A stretch of DNA of 14,426 bases from Bifidobacterium breve (GTDB taxonomy: Bacteria > Actinomycetota > Actinomycetes > S36-B12), in contig CALPZT020000013.1 in the NCBI GenBank assembly GCA_943328365.2, forward strand, positions 1-14,426. The letters run 5' to 3'. The translations under genes and the position numbers were made by a program. Below the pieces are notes generated by a model, which worked only from the letters and a program-made list of their open reading frames with translations, did no database searches and was not told the origin of the DNA. Below, piece after piece: positions 7,108 through 13,439 of this stretch. Positions within the stretch are counted from its first letter, which is position 1; every line of letters begins with the position of its first letter.

Positions 7108-7925
7108 TGTCAGGGTCCCCTGAGTCAGAGTCGAACCCGACCCCCGCGCTCGAGCTCATTGACATCACGAAGCGTTTCGGCGGACTCACGAGCCTCGACG
7201 CCCTCTCACTTGCCGTGGCGCCGTCAGAGATCCTGAGCGTGATCGGCCCGAACGGGGCAGGAAAGACCACCTTCTTCAACGTAATCACCGGGGTCTACAC
7301 GCCTGACGAGGGTGACGTCCTGCTCTTCGGCGAGTCGATCAGGGGTGTCGACCCGCACAAGGTCGCGCGGCGCGGGGTGGCCCGAACATTCCAGAACGTG
7401 CGGCTGTTCCAGAACCTCACCGTCCGCGAGAACATCACGGCTGCGATGTATGGCAGGACGAACGCCTCACTCTTCGACATCGTGTTTCGAACTCCCCGCG
7501 CCCGTCGTGAGGAGCGTGAGAACGAGGAGCGGGTACTCGACGCACTGAGCTTCTTTGGAACGAGGCTGCAGGGATACCGGCTCGATCAGCCCGCCTATTC
7601 GCTGTCCTATGCCAATCGTCGGCGGCTTGAAGTTGCAAGGGCCATGGCCACGGGGGCGAGTGTTCTGCTCCTCGACGAGCCGGCGGCGGGCATGAATCCG
7701 AAGGAGACCCAGGAGATCACGGAGATCATTGGCCGTCTGCGTGACGAGCGTTCGTACACGATTGTGGTGATCGAGCATGACATGCACGTCGTCGAGGGGG
7801 TGAGTGATCGAGTGATCGCGCTCGATCACGGAGTGAAGATCGCCGAGGGTTCCTTCGAAGATGTTGCCACGCACCCGGCTGTCATCGAGGCGTATCTCGG
7901 ACGTGGATCGGCGGCGCGAAAATGA
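7107..7925 (+). CDS. livG: ABC transporter ATP-binding protein LivG
   Basis: 272-aa nucleotide-binding subunit that powers import on the cytoplasmic side. Using ATG 7107: Walker A GPNGAGKT at residues 47-54, Q-loop Gln96 in RTFQNVRLF, signature region LSYANRR at 166-172, Walker B VLLLDEP at 186-192, and switch His224 in VVIEHDM. The LivG-specific insertion between Q-loop and signature (NITAAMYGRTN onward) is present. The signature departs from canonical LSGGQ: Tyr, Ala and Asn replace Gly, Gly and Gln. LivG proteins often have LxYGxQR here, so some divergence is normal, but loss of the second glycine is notable. The ATG overlaps the livM stop (TGATG); GTG 7104 is an alternative. The livF start overlaps its stop by four bases (ATGA). 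Confidence 0.95.
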   Translation: MSGSPESESNPTPALELIDITKRFGGLTSLDALSLAVAPSEILSVIGPNGAGKTTFFNVITGVYTPDEGDVLLFGESIRGVDPHKVARRGVARTFQNVRLFQNLTVRENITAAMYGRTNASLFDIVFRTPRARREERENEERVLDALSFFGTRLQGYRLDQPAYSLSYANRRRLEVARAMATGASVLLLDEPAAGMNPKETQEITEIIGRLRDERSYTIVVIEHDMHVVEGVSDRVIALDHGVKIAEGSFEDVATHPAVIEAYLGRGSAARK

Positions 7926-8638
7926 CGGAGAGAACGCCCCTGCTCGAACTGCGTGATGTCAATACCTACTACGGGCAGATCCACATCCTTCAGGGAGTCA
8001 ATCTCCGGGTTTTCGAAGGTGAATTCGTGGCACTCCTCGGCGGAAACGCGTGCGGCAAGTCGACAACGCTCAAGACCGCGGTGGGCCTCGTCACGCCCAA
8101 GTCGGGCTCGGTGCTCATCGACGGGGTCGAGGTCACGAAGGAGAAGCCCGGCGAGCGCATCAGGCGCGGGATCGCCGTCGTTCCCGAGAACCGTCGGCTG
8201 TTCGGCCCGATGACGGTCATGGAGAACCTCCAGATCGGTGCCTACACGAGAAGCCACGTCCCCAAAGAGGATTACGACTACGTATTCGACCTCTTCCCGA
8301 AGGTTGCCGAACGACGCAACCAACTCGCTGGCACCCTTTCAGGCGGGGAGCAGCAGATGGTCGCAGTCGCCCGTGCTCTCATGTCAAAGCCCAAACTCCT
8401 CCTCATGGACGAGCCTTCGATGGGTCTGTCGCCGCTGCTCGTCGAGCAGTCATTCGAGCTCATCGACGATCTTCATCGGCAGGGCGTCTCGATGCTCGTT
8501 GTCGAGCAGAACGCCAACATGGCGCTCTCGGTCGCTGATCGCGGCTATGTCCTCCAGACTGGGCGAGTCGTGCTTGAAGGACCTGCCGCCGACTTGGCCC
8601 AGGACGCAGAACTGAGAAAGGCCTACCTTGGACGCTGA
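7922..8638 (+). CDS. livF: ABC transporter ATP-binding protein LivF
   Basis: 238-aa second ATPase of the heterodimer with LivG. Walker A is GGNACGKS (residues 40-47), with Ala-Cys where Gly-Ala is usual; the essential Gly45-Lys46-Ser47 is intact. PENRRLFGPMTVMENL (89-103) is the LivF form of the region after the Q-loop. The signature LSGGEQ (139-144) is canonical, Walker B LLLMDEP is at 159-165, and the switch residue is Gln196 in VVEQN, the usual LivF replacement for His. One degenerate (LivG) and one canonical (LivF) signature would leave the two composite ATP sites unequal. It starts in an ATGA overlap with livG and has no clear ribosome site of its own, so translation is probably coupled. 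Confidence 0.95.
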   Translation: MTERTPLLELRDVNTYYGQIHILQGVNLRVFEGEFVALLGGNACGKSTTLKTAVGLVTPKSGSVLIDGVEVTKEKPGERIRRGIAVVPENRRLFGPMTVMENLQIGAYTRSHVPKEDYDYVFDLFPKVAERRNQLAGTLSGGEQQMVAVARALMSKPKLLLMDEPSMGLSPLLVEQSFELIDDLHRQGVSMLVVEQNANMALSVADRGYVLQTGRVVLEGPAADLAQDAELRKAYLGR

Positions 8639-8639
8639 C

Positions 8640-9773
8640 ATGTCGACCTACCGCGAGCGCTTTCCGGTGTTCGAGAAGGTTGCCTACCTGAACAGCTGCT
8701 CCCAGGGTGCGCTCGCCGACTCGGTTCGAGCATCCATGGAGTCATACATGGACGGCATGGACGAGTTCGGCTCGCTGTGGGCGACATGGGCAGGCAAGCA
8801 GGAAGAGGTCCGCGGCCTGCTTGCGCGGCTCTTCGGCACGACGCCCGGCGAGGTCGCGGTGACCGCGTCGGCTTCCGCGGCGATCGACTCAATTGCATCG
8901 GCGATGTTCCTGGGCGACGGCCCGCGCAAGGTCGTTACCACCTCGCTGGAGTTCCCGACGGCGGGCCAGATCTGGCATGCGCAGGAGGCCCGCGGAGTCA
9001 GTGTCGTCCACGTGCCGGCTGGACCGGATCACCGCCTGTCCATCGATGACCTCGCGGCCGCGATCGACGATGACACGGCTCTCGTCTCCGTCACGCATGT
9101 CTGCTACCGCAATGGGGCAATGACCGACCTCTCGGCCGTCATCGAACTCGCCCACTCGCGAGGAGTCAGGGTCCTCGTCGACGCGTATCAGTCGGGGGGC
9201 GCACTTCCGATCGACTTCGCAGCGCTCGGAGCCGACTTCCTCGTCGGTGGCTGCCTGAAGTACATGCTCGGAATGCCCGGAGTCGGCTTCGGCCTCGTCA
9301 CCGCAGACGCATGCGCCGAGCTCACCCCGACCTCGACCGGCTGGTTCGCTGCGCGCGATGTCTTCGCGATGGACATCTACGGCTACGACCCGGCGTCCGA
9401 CGCCCGTCGATTCGAGGCGGGCACCCCGGTGGTCCCGAGCCTGTACGCAGTTGCGGCCGGCCTTGAGCTCCTGCTCGAGGTGGGCGTCGAAGGAGCGTGG
9501 GAGGTGTCGTCCGGTCTACACGATCAGCTTCGGGCGGGCGTTGCCGATCTTGGCGGCACCGTCGTGACTCCGAGCGGGGCAGGGGAGCACGGCCCGATGA
9601 TCGCCGTGGCAACGACTGACGAGCAGGCACTTGTCGCCGCCATGGGCGAAGACGGCGTCGTTGTCTCCTCCCGTGACGGCAATATCCGGATCAGCCCGCA
9701 CTTCTACAACAATGCCGCCGACATCGAGGCCGCATTGAGCTCGATGCGGCGGCATCGTCACCTCCTCGCCTAG
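8640..9773 (+). CDS. PLP-dependent class-V aminotransferase / kynureninase-like enzyme
   Basis: 377 aa, fold-type I PLP enzyme. LNSCSQGAL near the N-terminus and TASASAAIDSIASAM form the cofactor phosphate pocket; VTHVCYRNGAMTDL precedes the PLP-binding Asp181 of DAYQ (181-184); the Schiff-base lysine is Lys207 in GGCLKYMLGMPGVGF; FEAGTP and IRISPHFYN (with the carboxylate-binding Arg) follow. The DAYQ...GGxLKYxLGxPG pattern points to the kynureninase, isopenicillin-epimerase-like and Cys/selenocysteine-lyase-like part of class V rather than housekeeping SerC or IscS; the exact reaction is not readable. ATG 8640 is one base after the livF stop. TTG 8628, overlapping livF and preceded by AAGG at 8619-8622, is an alternative adding four residues. 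The tight packing makes it a likely operon member acting on the imported compound. Its stop shares bases with the convergent osmC stop. Confidence 0.85.
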   Translation: MSTYRERFPVFEKVAYLNSCSQGALADSVRASMESYMDGMDEFGSLWATWAGKQEEVRGLLARLFGTTPGEVAVTASASAAIDSIASAMFLGDGPRKVVTTSLEFPTAGQIWHAQEARGVSVVHVPAGPDHRLSIDDLAAAIDDDTALVSVTHVCYRNGAMTDLSAVIELAHSRGVRVLVDAYQSGGALPIDFAALGADFLVGGCLKYMLGMPGVGFGLVTADACAELTPTSTGWFAARDVFAMDIYGYDPASDARRFEAGTPVVPSLYAVAAGLELLLEVGVEGAWEVSSGLHDQLRAGVADLGGTVVTPSGAGEHGPMIAVATTDEQALVAAMGEDGVVVSSRDGNIRISPHFYNNAADIEAALSSMRRHRHLLA

Positions 9774-9778
9774 GCGAG
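9765..9778. terminator. Palindrome at the convergent gene junction, possible bidirectional terminator
   Basis: CTCGCCTAGGCGAG is a perfect 14-bp palindrome. The central CTAG holds both stop codons: TAG of the aminotransferase at 9771-9773 and, on the other strand, TAG of osmC at 9770-9772. The RNA from either strand could fold into a 5-bp stem with a CUAG loop. This is short for a terminator and has no T-run, so a pausing or 3'-end role is only a suggestion. Confidence 0.35.
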
Positions 9779-10201
9779 AGCGGCGTCCAGCGTGATGGTG
9801 GCGGACGAATAGAGCTTCGAGACCGGGCAGGTCGCCTTCGACTGCTCGGCGAGTGCCATGAACGCTGCCTCGTCCATTCCGGGGGCAGTGCCTCGGCAGA
9901 TGAGGTCGATCTGGGTCACCCAAAAGCCATCGGGCTTCTGCTCGAGGTGGACGACAGCGTCGGTGCGCACCACGACGCTGTCGCCAGCGATGCCGGACTC
10001 CTCGATGAGGTTCGTGAGCGACATCGAAAAGCAACCGGCGAGCGCGGCACCGAGCATCTGCTCGGGGTTGGTTCCGGCTTCCTCCTGAATGCGTGCGTCG
10101 AGTGTGTAGCCGATCTCCGGACCCTTGCGGCCGAGGGTCATCGTGCCCGAGCCAGTGGGCAGGGATCCGGACCAGACGGCGCTCGCGCGATGGCGACTCA
10201 T
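9770..10201 (-). CDS. OsmC/Ohr-family thiol peroxidase
   Basis: 143 aa, the normal size for OsmC-like proteins, which reduce organic hydroperoxides with a pair of reactive cysteines in the cytoplasm. Landmarks: TNPEQMLGAALAGCFSMSL with catalytic Cys57 and the nearby family Glu47, and KATCPVSKLYSS with the resolving Cys125. The N-terminal ASAVWSGSLPTGSGTMTLG strand region resembles the OsmC subgroup more than Ohr. The start at 10201 is chosen because AAGGAG (10207-10212) sits 5 nt upstream; an in-frame ATG at 10234 would add 11 unlikely residues and lacks this site. It is transcribed against the transporter operon and divergently from the bicupin gene. Oxidative stress would be the usual inducer, but no known operator is recognisable. 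Confidence 0.92.
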   Translation of the reverse strand: MSRHRASAVWSGSLPTGSGTMTLGRKGPEIGYTLDARIQEEAGTNPEQMLGAALAGCFSMSLTNLIEESGIAGDSVVVRTDAVVHLEQKPDGFWVTQIDLICRGTAPGMDEAAFMALAEQSKATCPVSKLYSSATITLDAALA

Positions 10202-10206
10202 ATGAA

Positions 10207-10212
10207 CTCCTT
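10207..10212 (-). promoter_or_regulatory. Ribosome binding site of the OsmC gene
   Basis: AAGGAG on the minus strand lies 5 nt before the ATG at 10201. It fixes that start and rules out the in-frame ATG at 10234. Confidence 0.75.
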
Positions 10213-10225
10213 CGGTGGGGATACG

Positions 10226-10233
10226 TGACGTCA
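10226..10233. repeat. 8-bp palindrome TGACGTCA in the divergent intergenic region
   Basis: A perfect palindrome lies within the osmC 5' leader, 20 nt from the overlapping -10 elements. It may be an operator half or chance; an 8-bp palindrome on its own is weak evidence. Confidence 0.25.
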
Positions 10234-10252
10234 AGCGGGTGTGCGTTCACGA

Positions 10253-10258
10253 AGCCTA
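10253..10258 (-). promoter_or_regulatory. Candidate -10 element for the OsmC gene
   Basis: On the minus strand TAGGCT matches the TAnnnT -10 pattern and is identical to the -10 proposed for rarA. Transcription would start near 10246, leaving a leader of about 45 nt that includes the AAGGAG site. It overlaps the forward -10 by the two central bases TA. No clear -35 is visible. Confidence 0.4.
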
Positions 10259-10262
10259 TGCT
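10257..10262 (+). promoter_or_regulatory. Candidate -10 element of a leaderless promoter for the bicupin gene
   Basis: TATGCT is followed by exactly six bases (CGGCGT) and then the ATG at 10269. The usual distance from -10 to transcription start would place the first transcribed base at the A of the ATG. No ribosome site precedes that ATG, which fits leaderless translation, common in actinobacteria. Confidence 0.55.
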
Positions 10263-10268
10263 CGGCGT

Positions 10269-11057
10269 ATGTCTGCAGCGATGACGATGCCGGGGACCGT
10301 GCGCACCGAAGCACATGCCGATCCTGTTCTCGATTCGGACGGTCGGGTGACCGAGCGTGTGATCATCGATGGCGGGCCGTACGCCGAACCGCTCATCCAC
10401 CGCACGCACCGCATGGCCACCGGTACGTCGACCGCTCGGCACGACGAGGCCCACGACGAACTGCTCTACGTCATGGACGGCGCGGCAGTCGTCCACGTGA
10501 GCTCACTGGCCGGCGACGACTCCTTCGATGTGGCGGCGGGCGATGCGGTGCAAGTGCAGGCAGGTGAACGGGTGTCGTTCGAGGTGGCTGCCGGGGAATT
10601 GCATCTGCTGTCGTTTCTCGTGCCTGCTCCGACGACCCCGTGGGCTGCGCAGATCGCCCGGCCGGTCGATCGAATCGTGCACGTGGCACGGCTCGGCGAG
10701 CAGCAGAGTGAGTCGGCGACAGCCGACCGGCAGTTCGAGGTGCTCTTCGACCGCCATCGAGGCAGTCGCGGGGCGACGATGTTCGTCGGGTTCATCCCGA
10801 CATCGGGCGCTCCGGAGCATTACCACCTCTACGACGAGATCTGCGTCATCGTTCGAGGCTCGGGGTTCCTGCATGCGCTCGGGCGGGCCCAGCCGATTGG
10901 GCCTGGCAGCGCCTTTCATGTCGCGCCGAGGCTGCTCCACGCCATCGAGAATCCCAATGCCGAGGACATCTGGATCCTCGGTGTTTTTCGGCCGGAGGGA
11001 TCGGCAGCCGCTGCCTTCTACCCCGATGGCCGGCCCGCCCCGTCAAATGAGGACTGA
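10269..11057 (+). CDS. Bicupin (two-cupin-domain) protein of unknown function
   Basis: 262 aa with two cupin barrels. In the second, motif 1 is His184-x-His186-x3-Glu190 (in EHYHLYDE) and motif 2 ends in His224 (in APRLLHAIENPN), a full 3-His/1-Glu metal site. In the first, the pattern is His58-x-Glu60 then Glu64 with Gly71 six residues on (RHDEAHDELLYVMDG): the second His is replaced and the metal site looks altered. Such proteins range from dioxygenases and isomerases to non-enzymatic sensors, so no reaction can be assigned. The start at 10269 is preferred because a -10-like TATGCT sits 6 nt upstream and there is no ribosome site; an in-frame ATG at 10215 would run through that promoter. 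The downstream GNAT gene overlaps its end by 11 nt, implying one transcript. Confidence 0.8.
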   Translation: MSAAMTMPGTVRTEAHADPVLDSDGRVTERVIIDGGPYAEPLIHRTHRMATGTSTARHDEAHDELLYVMDGAAVVHVSSLAGDDSFDVAAGDAVQVQAGERVSFEVAAGELHLLSFLVPAPTTPWAAQIARPVDRIVHVARLGEQQSESATADRQFEVLFDRHRGSRGATMFVGFIPTSGAPEHYHLYDEICVIVRGSGFLHALGRAQPIGPGSAFHVAPRLLHAIENPNAEDIWILGVFRPEGSAAAAFYPDGRPAPSNED

Positions 11058-11796
11058 AGCGCTCCAGATCGCTCGTCCGGGCGACCCTTTCCTCGAGTGG
11101 CATCTTGACCCGAGTCGTATCGAGGATGTCATCGTCGATGGCGATCATGTTGCATGGACGAGACTCAGGCGTGATGGATCCGAACGCTGGGCGACCGCGC
11201 TCGGTGATGATCCGGATCGCATGGCAGCCCTGCTCCTGAATCTTGACTCGCGGGCAGCAGTCGACGGAGTGACCGTACCTGCCGGAGTTCATGGAAGGTT
11301 GCCGTCCTCGCTGCGCGCCCCGGAGACCGGGCATTGGTCCCTGTGGATCATGAACGCGAGCGATGTCCCAAACCGGACGCAGCAACGTGCCGCTGCCGCA
11401 AGCCTCATCGGCGTTGACGACCCACGGATCAATGAGCTGCTGCGTCATTCCGCATCGGCCCATGTCTTCGCAGGCGATGCCAGCGTCGTTCGATGGGCTG
11501 GCGTCGAGCGGGGCGGGCATCTGGTGGCGGTAGCAGGCCAGGAGGTGGAGCCAACGGGTGCCGCGCACATCGTGAGCGTGTGCACCGACCCGGAGTTTCG
11601 AGGACAGGGGTTCGGCCGGGCAGTGTGCTCCCGACTCGTTGTCGCCGCGGTTGCGAGCGGTGCCAAGGCGGTTGTCCTGGAGATGTATGCGGCAAATGAC
11701 GCTGGCCGGGCGCTGTACCGATCAGTGGGCTTCTCCGAGGCCGGGACCTACCGGAGCGGGTTGCTGCGGCGGCCGTCCGACACAAAGGCGCCCTAG
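11047..11796 (+). CDS. GNAT-family N-acetyltransferase with an unassigned N-terminal domain
   Basis: 249 aa. The C-terminal half (about residues 130-245) is a GNAT domain: AAHIVSVCTDPEF is the central strand, RGQGFG (185-190) is the acetyl-CoA pyrophosphate loop (Q/RxxGxG/A), and LEMYAANDAGRALYRSVGFSEAGTY is the final strand-helix with the common Tyr-rxxGF ending. It would transfer an acetyl group to an amine; the acceptor is unknown. The first ~125 residues (HLDPSRIEDVIVDGDHVAWTR onward) show no motif I recognise and may be a degenerate second GNAT lobe. The open frame extends far upstream, but that part lies inside the bicupin gene in another frame; ATG 11047 is the first sensible start and overlaps the bicupin stop by 11 nt. 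No ribosome site is evident, so coupling is likely. Its TAG stop is the start of the rarA -10. Confidence 0.82.
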   Translation: MRTEALQIARPGDPFLEWHLDPSRIEDVIVDGDHVAWTRLRRDGSERWATALGDDPDRMAALLLNLDSRAAVDGVTVPAGVHGRLPSSLRAPETGHWSLWIMNASDVPNRTQQRAAAASLIGVDDPRINELLRHSASAHVFAGDASVVRWAGVERGGHLVAVAGQEVEPTGAAHIVSVCTDPEFRGQGFGRAVCSRLVVAAVASGAKAVVLEMYAANDAGRALYRSVGFSEAGTYRSGLLRRPSDTKAP

Positions 11797-11799
11797 GCT
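11794..11799 (+). promoter_or_regulatory. Candidate -10 element of a leaderless promoter for rarA
   Basis: TAGGCT is followed by six bases (GATGCC) and the GTG start at 11806, the same geometry as upstream of the bicupin gene. The first three bases are the stop codon of the GNAT gene. No ribosome site lies near the GTG. A -35 match is not convincing. Confidence 0.5.
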
Positions 11800-11805
11800 G
11801 ATGCC

Positions 11806-13203
11806 GTGACCCTCTTCGATGACGGGCTCTCGCCTTTGCGTGCAACAGCCCCGCTCGCAGTTCGCATGCGGCCGTCCAGCGTCGATGAGGTCATCGGCCA
11901 GGAGCGCGCGCTGGGCGAGGGATCCCCGCTTCGCAATCTTCTCCACGGCGCCGGCGAGGGCTCGACGATCTCGGTGATCCTCTGGGGTCCGCCTGGCACC
12001 GGCAAGACCACGCTTGCCTCGCTCGTATCGCAGGCATCGGGCAGGGTCTTCGCGGAGCTCTCGGCGGTCACTGCGGGAGTGCGAGATGTGCGATCCGTTA
12101 TCGACAGCGCCCGCGACCAACTCGCCATGCACGGCCGGGGCACGGTGCTCTTCATCGACGAGGTGCACCGGTTCTCCAAGAGTCAGCAGGATGCGCTGCT
12201 CCCAGCCGTCGAGAACGGCTGGGTGACCCTCATCGCAGCCACGACGGAGAATCCGAGCTTCTCGGTCATCTCCCCGCTCCTCTCGAGGAGCGTCGTCGTG
12301 ACCCTCACATCGCTTGATGATGCGGACGTCGCAGCGCTCATTCGACGGGCAGTCATCGATCCTCGGGGACTTGGCGGGCGAGTTGCCATCTCCGACGATG
12401 CGGTCGATGTGCTCGCCCAGTTCGCGATGGGGGATGCCCGGCGTGCCCTGACGGCGCTCGAAGCAGCGGCCGCCGGCGCTCAGTCGGCCGGCGATGATGG
12501 CCCGCTCATGCTCGAGGTCGCGCACATCGAGCGAGCAGTCCAGCGTGCTGCGCTCCGCTACGACAAGGACGGCGACCAGCACTACGACGTGGTGAGCGCG
12601 TTCATCAAGAGCGTCCGAGGCAGTGATCCTGATGCCGCGGTCCACTATCTCGCCCGGATGCTCGAGGCAGGGGAGGACCCCCGCTTCATCGCAAGGCGCC
12701 TGATGATTCTCGCGAGCGAGGACATCGGCATGGCCGAGCCCTCGGTGCTCCAGACGGCAGTCGCGGCCGCCCAGGCGGTAGCGCTCATTGGCATGCCGGA
12801 AGCCCAGATCATCCTTGCCCACGCCACCGTGCACGCCGCGCTCGCGCCGAAGTCGAATGCCGTGGTGATCGCAATCGGCCAGGCGACGGCTGATGTGCGA
12901 CGAGGCAGGGTGGGCACCGTCCCGCCGTGGCTGCGTGATGCCCACTATCAGGGGGCTGCAGCATTTGGGCACGGCAAGGGGTACCTCTACCCCCACGACA
13001 TCCCCGGCGGCGTCGCCGAGCAGCAGTACCTCCCGGATGCTCTCTTGGGAGTCGAGTACTACCGACCGACGAGCCACGGGGCGGAGGCCGCATGGGGGCA
13101 GATCGCCGAGCGACTTCGCGGGGCTCGCAGCGGCGAGAGGCTAGGCTTGCCCGAAGCGCCGGAACAGGCGGCAGGACCCTCGGCACAGGAGAAATCACCG
13201 TGA
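11806..13203 (+). CDS. rarA: Replication-associated recombination protein A (RarA/MgsA-type AAA+ ATPase)
   Basis: 465 aa, the usual length. RarA is a clamp-loader-like AAA+ ATPase that acts at stalled replication forks and interacts with single-stranded DNA binding protein. Visible: LAVRMRPSSVDEVIGQ at the N-terminus, Walker A GPPGTGKT (61-68), Walker B VLFIDEVHRF (114-123), sensor 1 LIAATTENPSF (142-152), arginine finger in SPLLSR (156-161), sensor 2 GDARRAL, then the family-specific C-terminal part with RYDKDGDQHYDVVSAFIKSVRGSDPDAA, RRLMILASEDIG, PPWLRDAHY and GYLYPHD. The last ~30 residues are low-complexity. GTG 11806 is the only suitable start, since the next Met already lies inside the conserved AVRMRP. 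It follows the GNAT gene closely but probably has its own promoter. The gene after it overlaps by four bases (GTGA). Confidence 0.96.
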   Translation: MTLFDDGLSPLRATAPLAVRMRPSSVDEVIGQERALGEGSPLRNLLHGAGEGSTISVILWGPPGTGKTTLASLVSQASGRVFAELSAVTAGVRDVRSVIDSARDQLAMHGRGTVLFIDEVHRFSKSQQDALLPAVENGWVTLIAATTENPSFSVISPLLSRSVVVTLTSLDDADVAALIRRAVIDPRGLGGRVAISDDAVDVLAQFAMGDARRALTALEAAAAGAQSAGDDGPLMLEVAHIERAVQRAALRYDKDGDQHYDVVSAFIKSVRGSDPDAAVHYLARMLEAGEDPRFIARRLMILASEDIGMAEPSVLQTAVAAAQAVALIGMPEAQIILAHATVHAALAPKSNAVVIAIGQATADVRRGRVGTVPPWLRDAHYQGAAAFGHGKGYLYPHDIPGGVAEQQYLPDALLGVEYYRPTSHGAEAAWGQIAERLRGARSGERLGLPEAPEQAAGPSAQEKSP

Positions 13204-13439
13204 GCAGGTTGTTTTGGATGGCAGTCGGAGCCGCCGGAGGGATCTACGTGTACCGGAATGGCGCCCGTATCGCTGCAGATGCCCGTGACCGTGGCGTGGT
13301 TGCCGTTGCGCAGGATCTTGCCGGCTCCGCTGCCGCGACGGTGACGACCGTTCGAGGCCTTCTCGGCCAGGCGAATGCTGCAACCGGTGCCGCGAGCTCA
13401 ACGACGGCAACATGGCCGCGGAATACAGGCGGCAAGTGA
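13200..13439 (+). CDS. Small hypothetical membrane-anchored protein between rarA and alaS
   Basis: 79 aa starting at GTG 13200, which overlaps the rarA stop by four bases and has AGGAGA (13187-13192) 7 nt upstream. An in-frame start at 13092 exists but lies within rarA and lacks support. The N-terminus SRLFWMAVGAAGGIYVYRNG is a single short membrane segment of the FWxxxGaaxGvyxxR type. It is followed by a basic/acidic helix (RIAADARDRGVVAVAQDLAGS) and a Ser/Thr/Ala-rich tail. Small proteins with such an N-terminus are common just upstream of alaS in actinobacteria (I recall a domain of unknown function of the DUF6167 kind; not verified). The function is unknown. The alaS start overlaps its stop by one base, so it belongs to the same transcript. 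Confidence 0.75.
   Translation: MSRLFWMAVGAAGGIYVYRNGARIAADARDRGVVAVAQDLAGSAAATVTTVRGLLGQANAATGAASSTTATWPRNTGGK

Noticed and set aside
9731..9752. Inverted repeat GCCGCAT / ATGCGGC near the end of the aminotransferase gene
   Set aside because: It is a 7-bp stem inside coding sequence, explained by common Ala/Met/Arg codons, and lies before the stop codon.
10202..10234. Longer OsmC start at 10234
   Set aside because: AAGGAG lies only 5 nt before ATG 10201, and the 11 extra residues do not belong to the OsmC fold.
10528..11046. Upstream extension of the GNAT reading frame inside the bicupin gene
   Set aside because: The translated extension is Arg/Ser-rich with no domain and lies in another frame of a clear two-cupin gene; the GNAT homology begins only after ATG 11047.
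11722..13077. Long open frame (451 codons) on the minus strand opposite rarA
   Set aside because: It mirrors the high-GC codon pattern of rarA, contains no recognisable domain, has an Arg/Asp/His-rich composition typical of antisense frames, and rarA itself is unambiguous.
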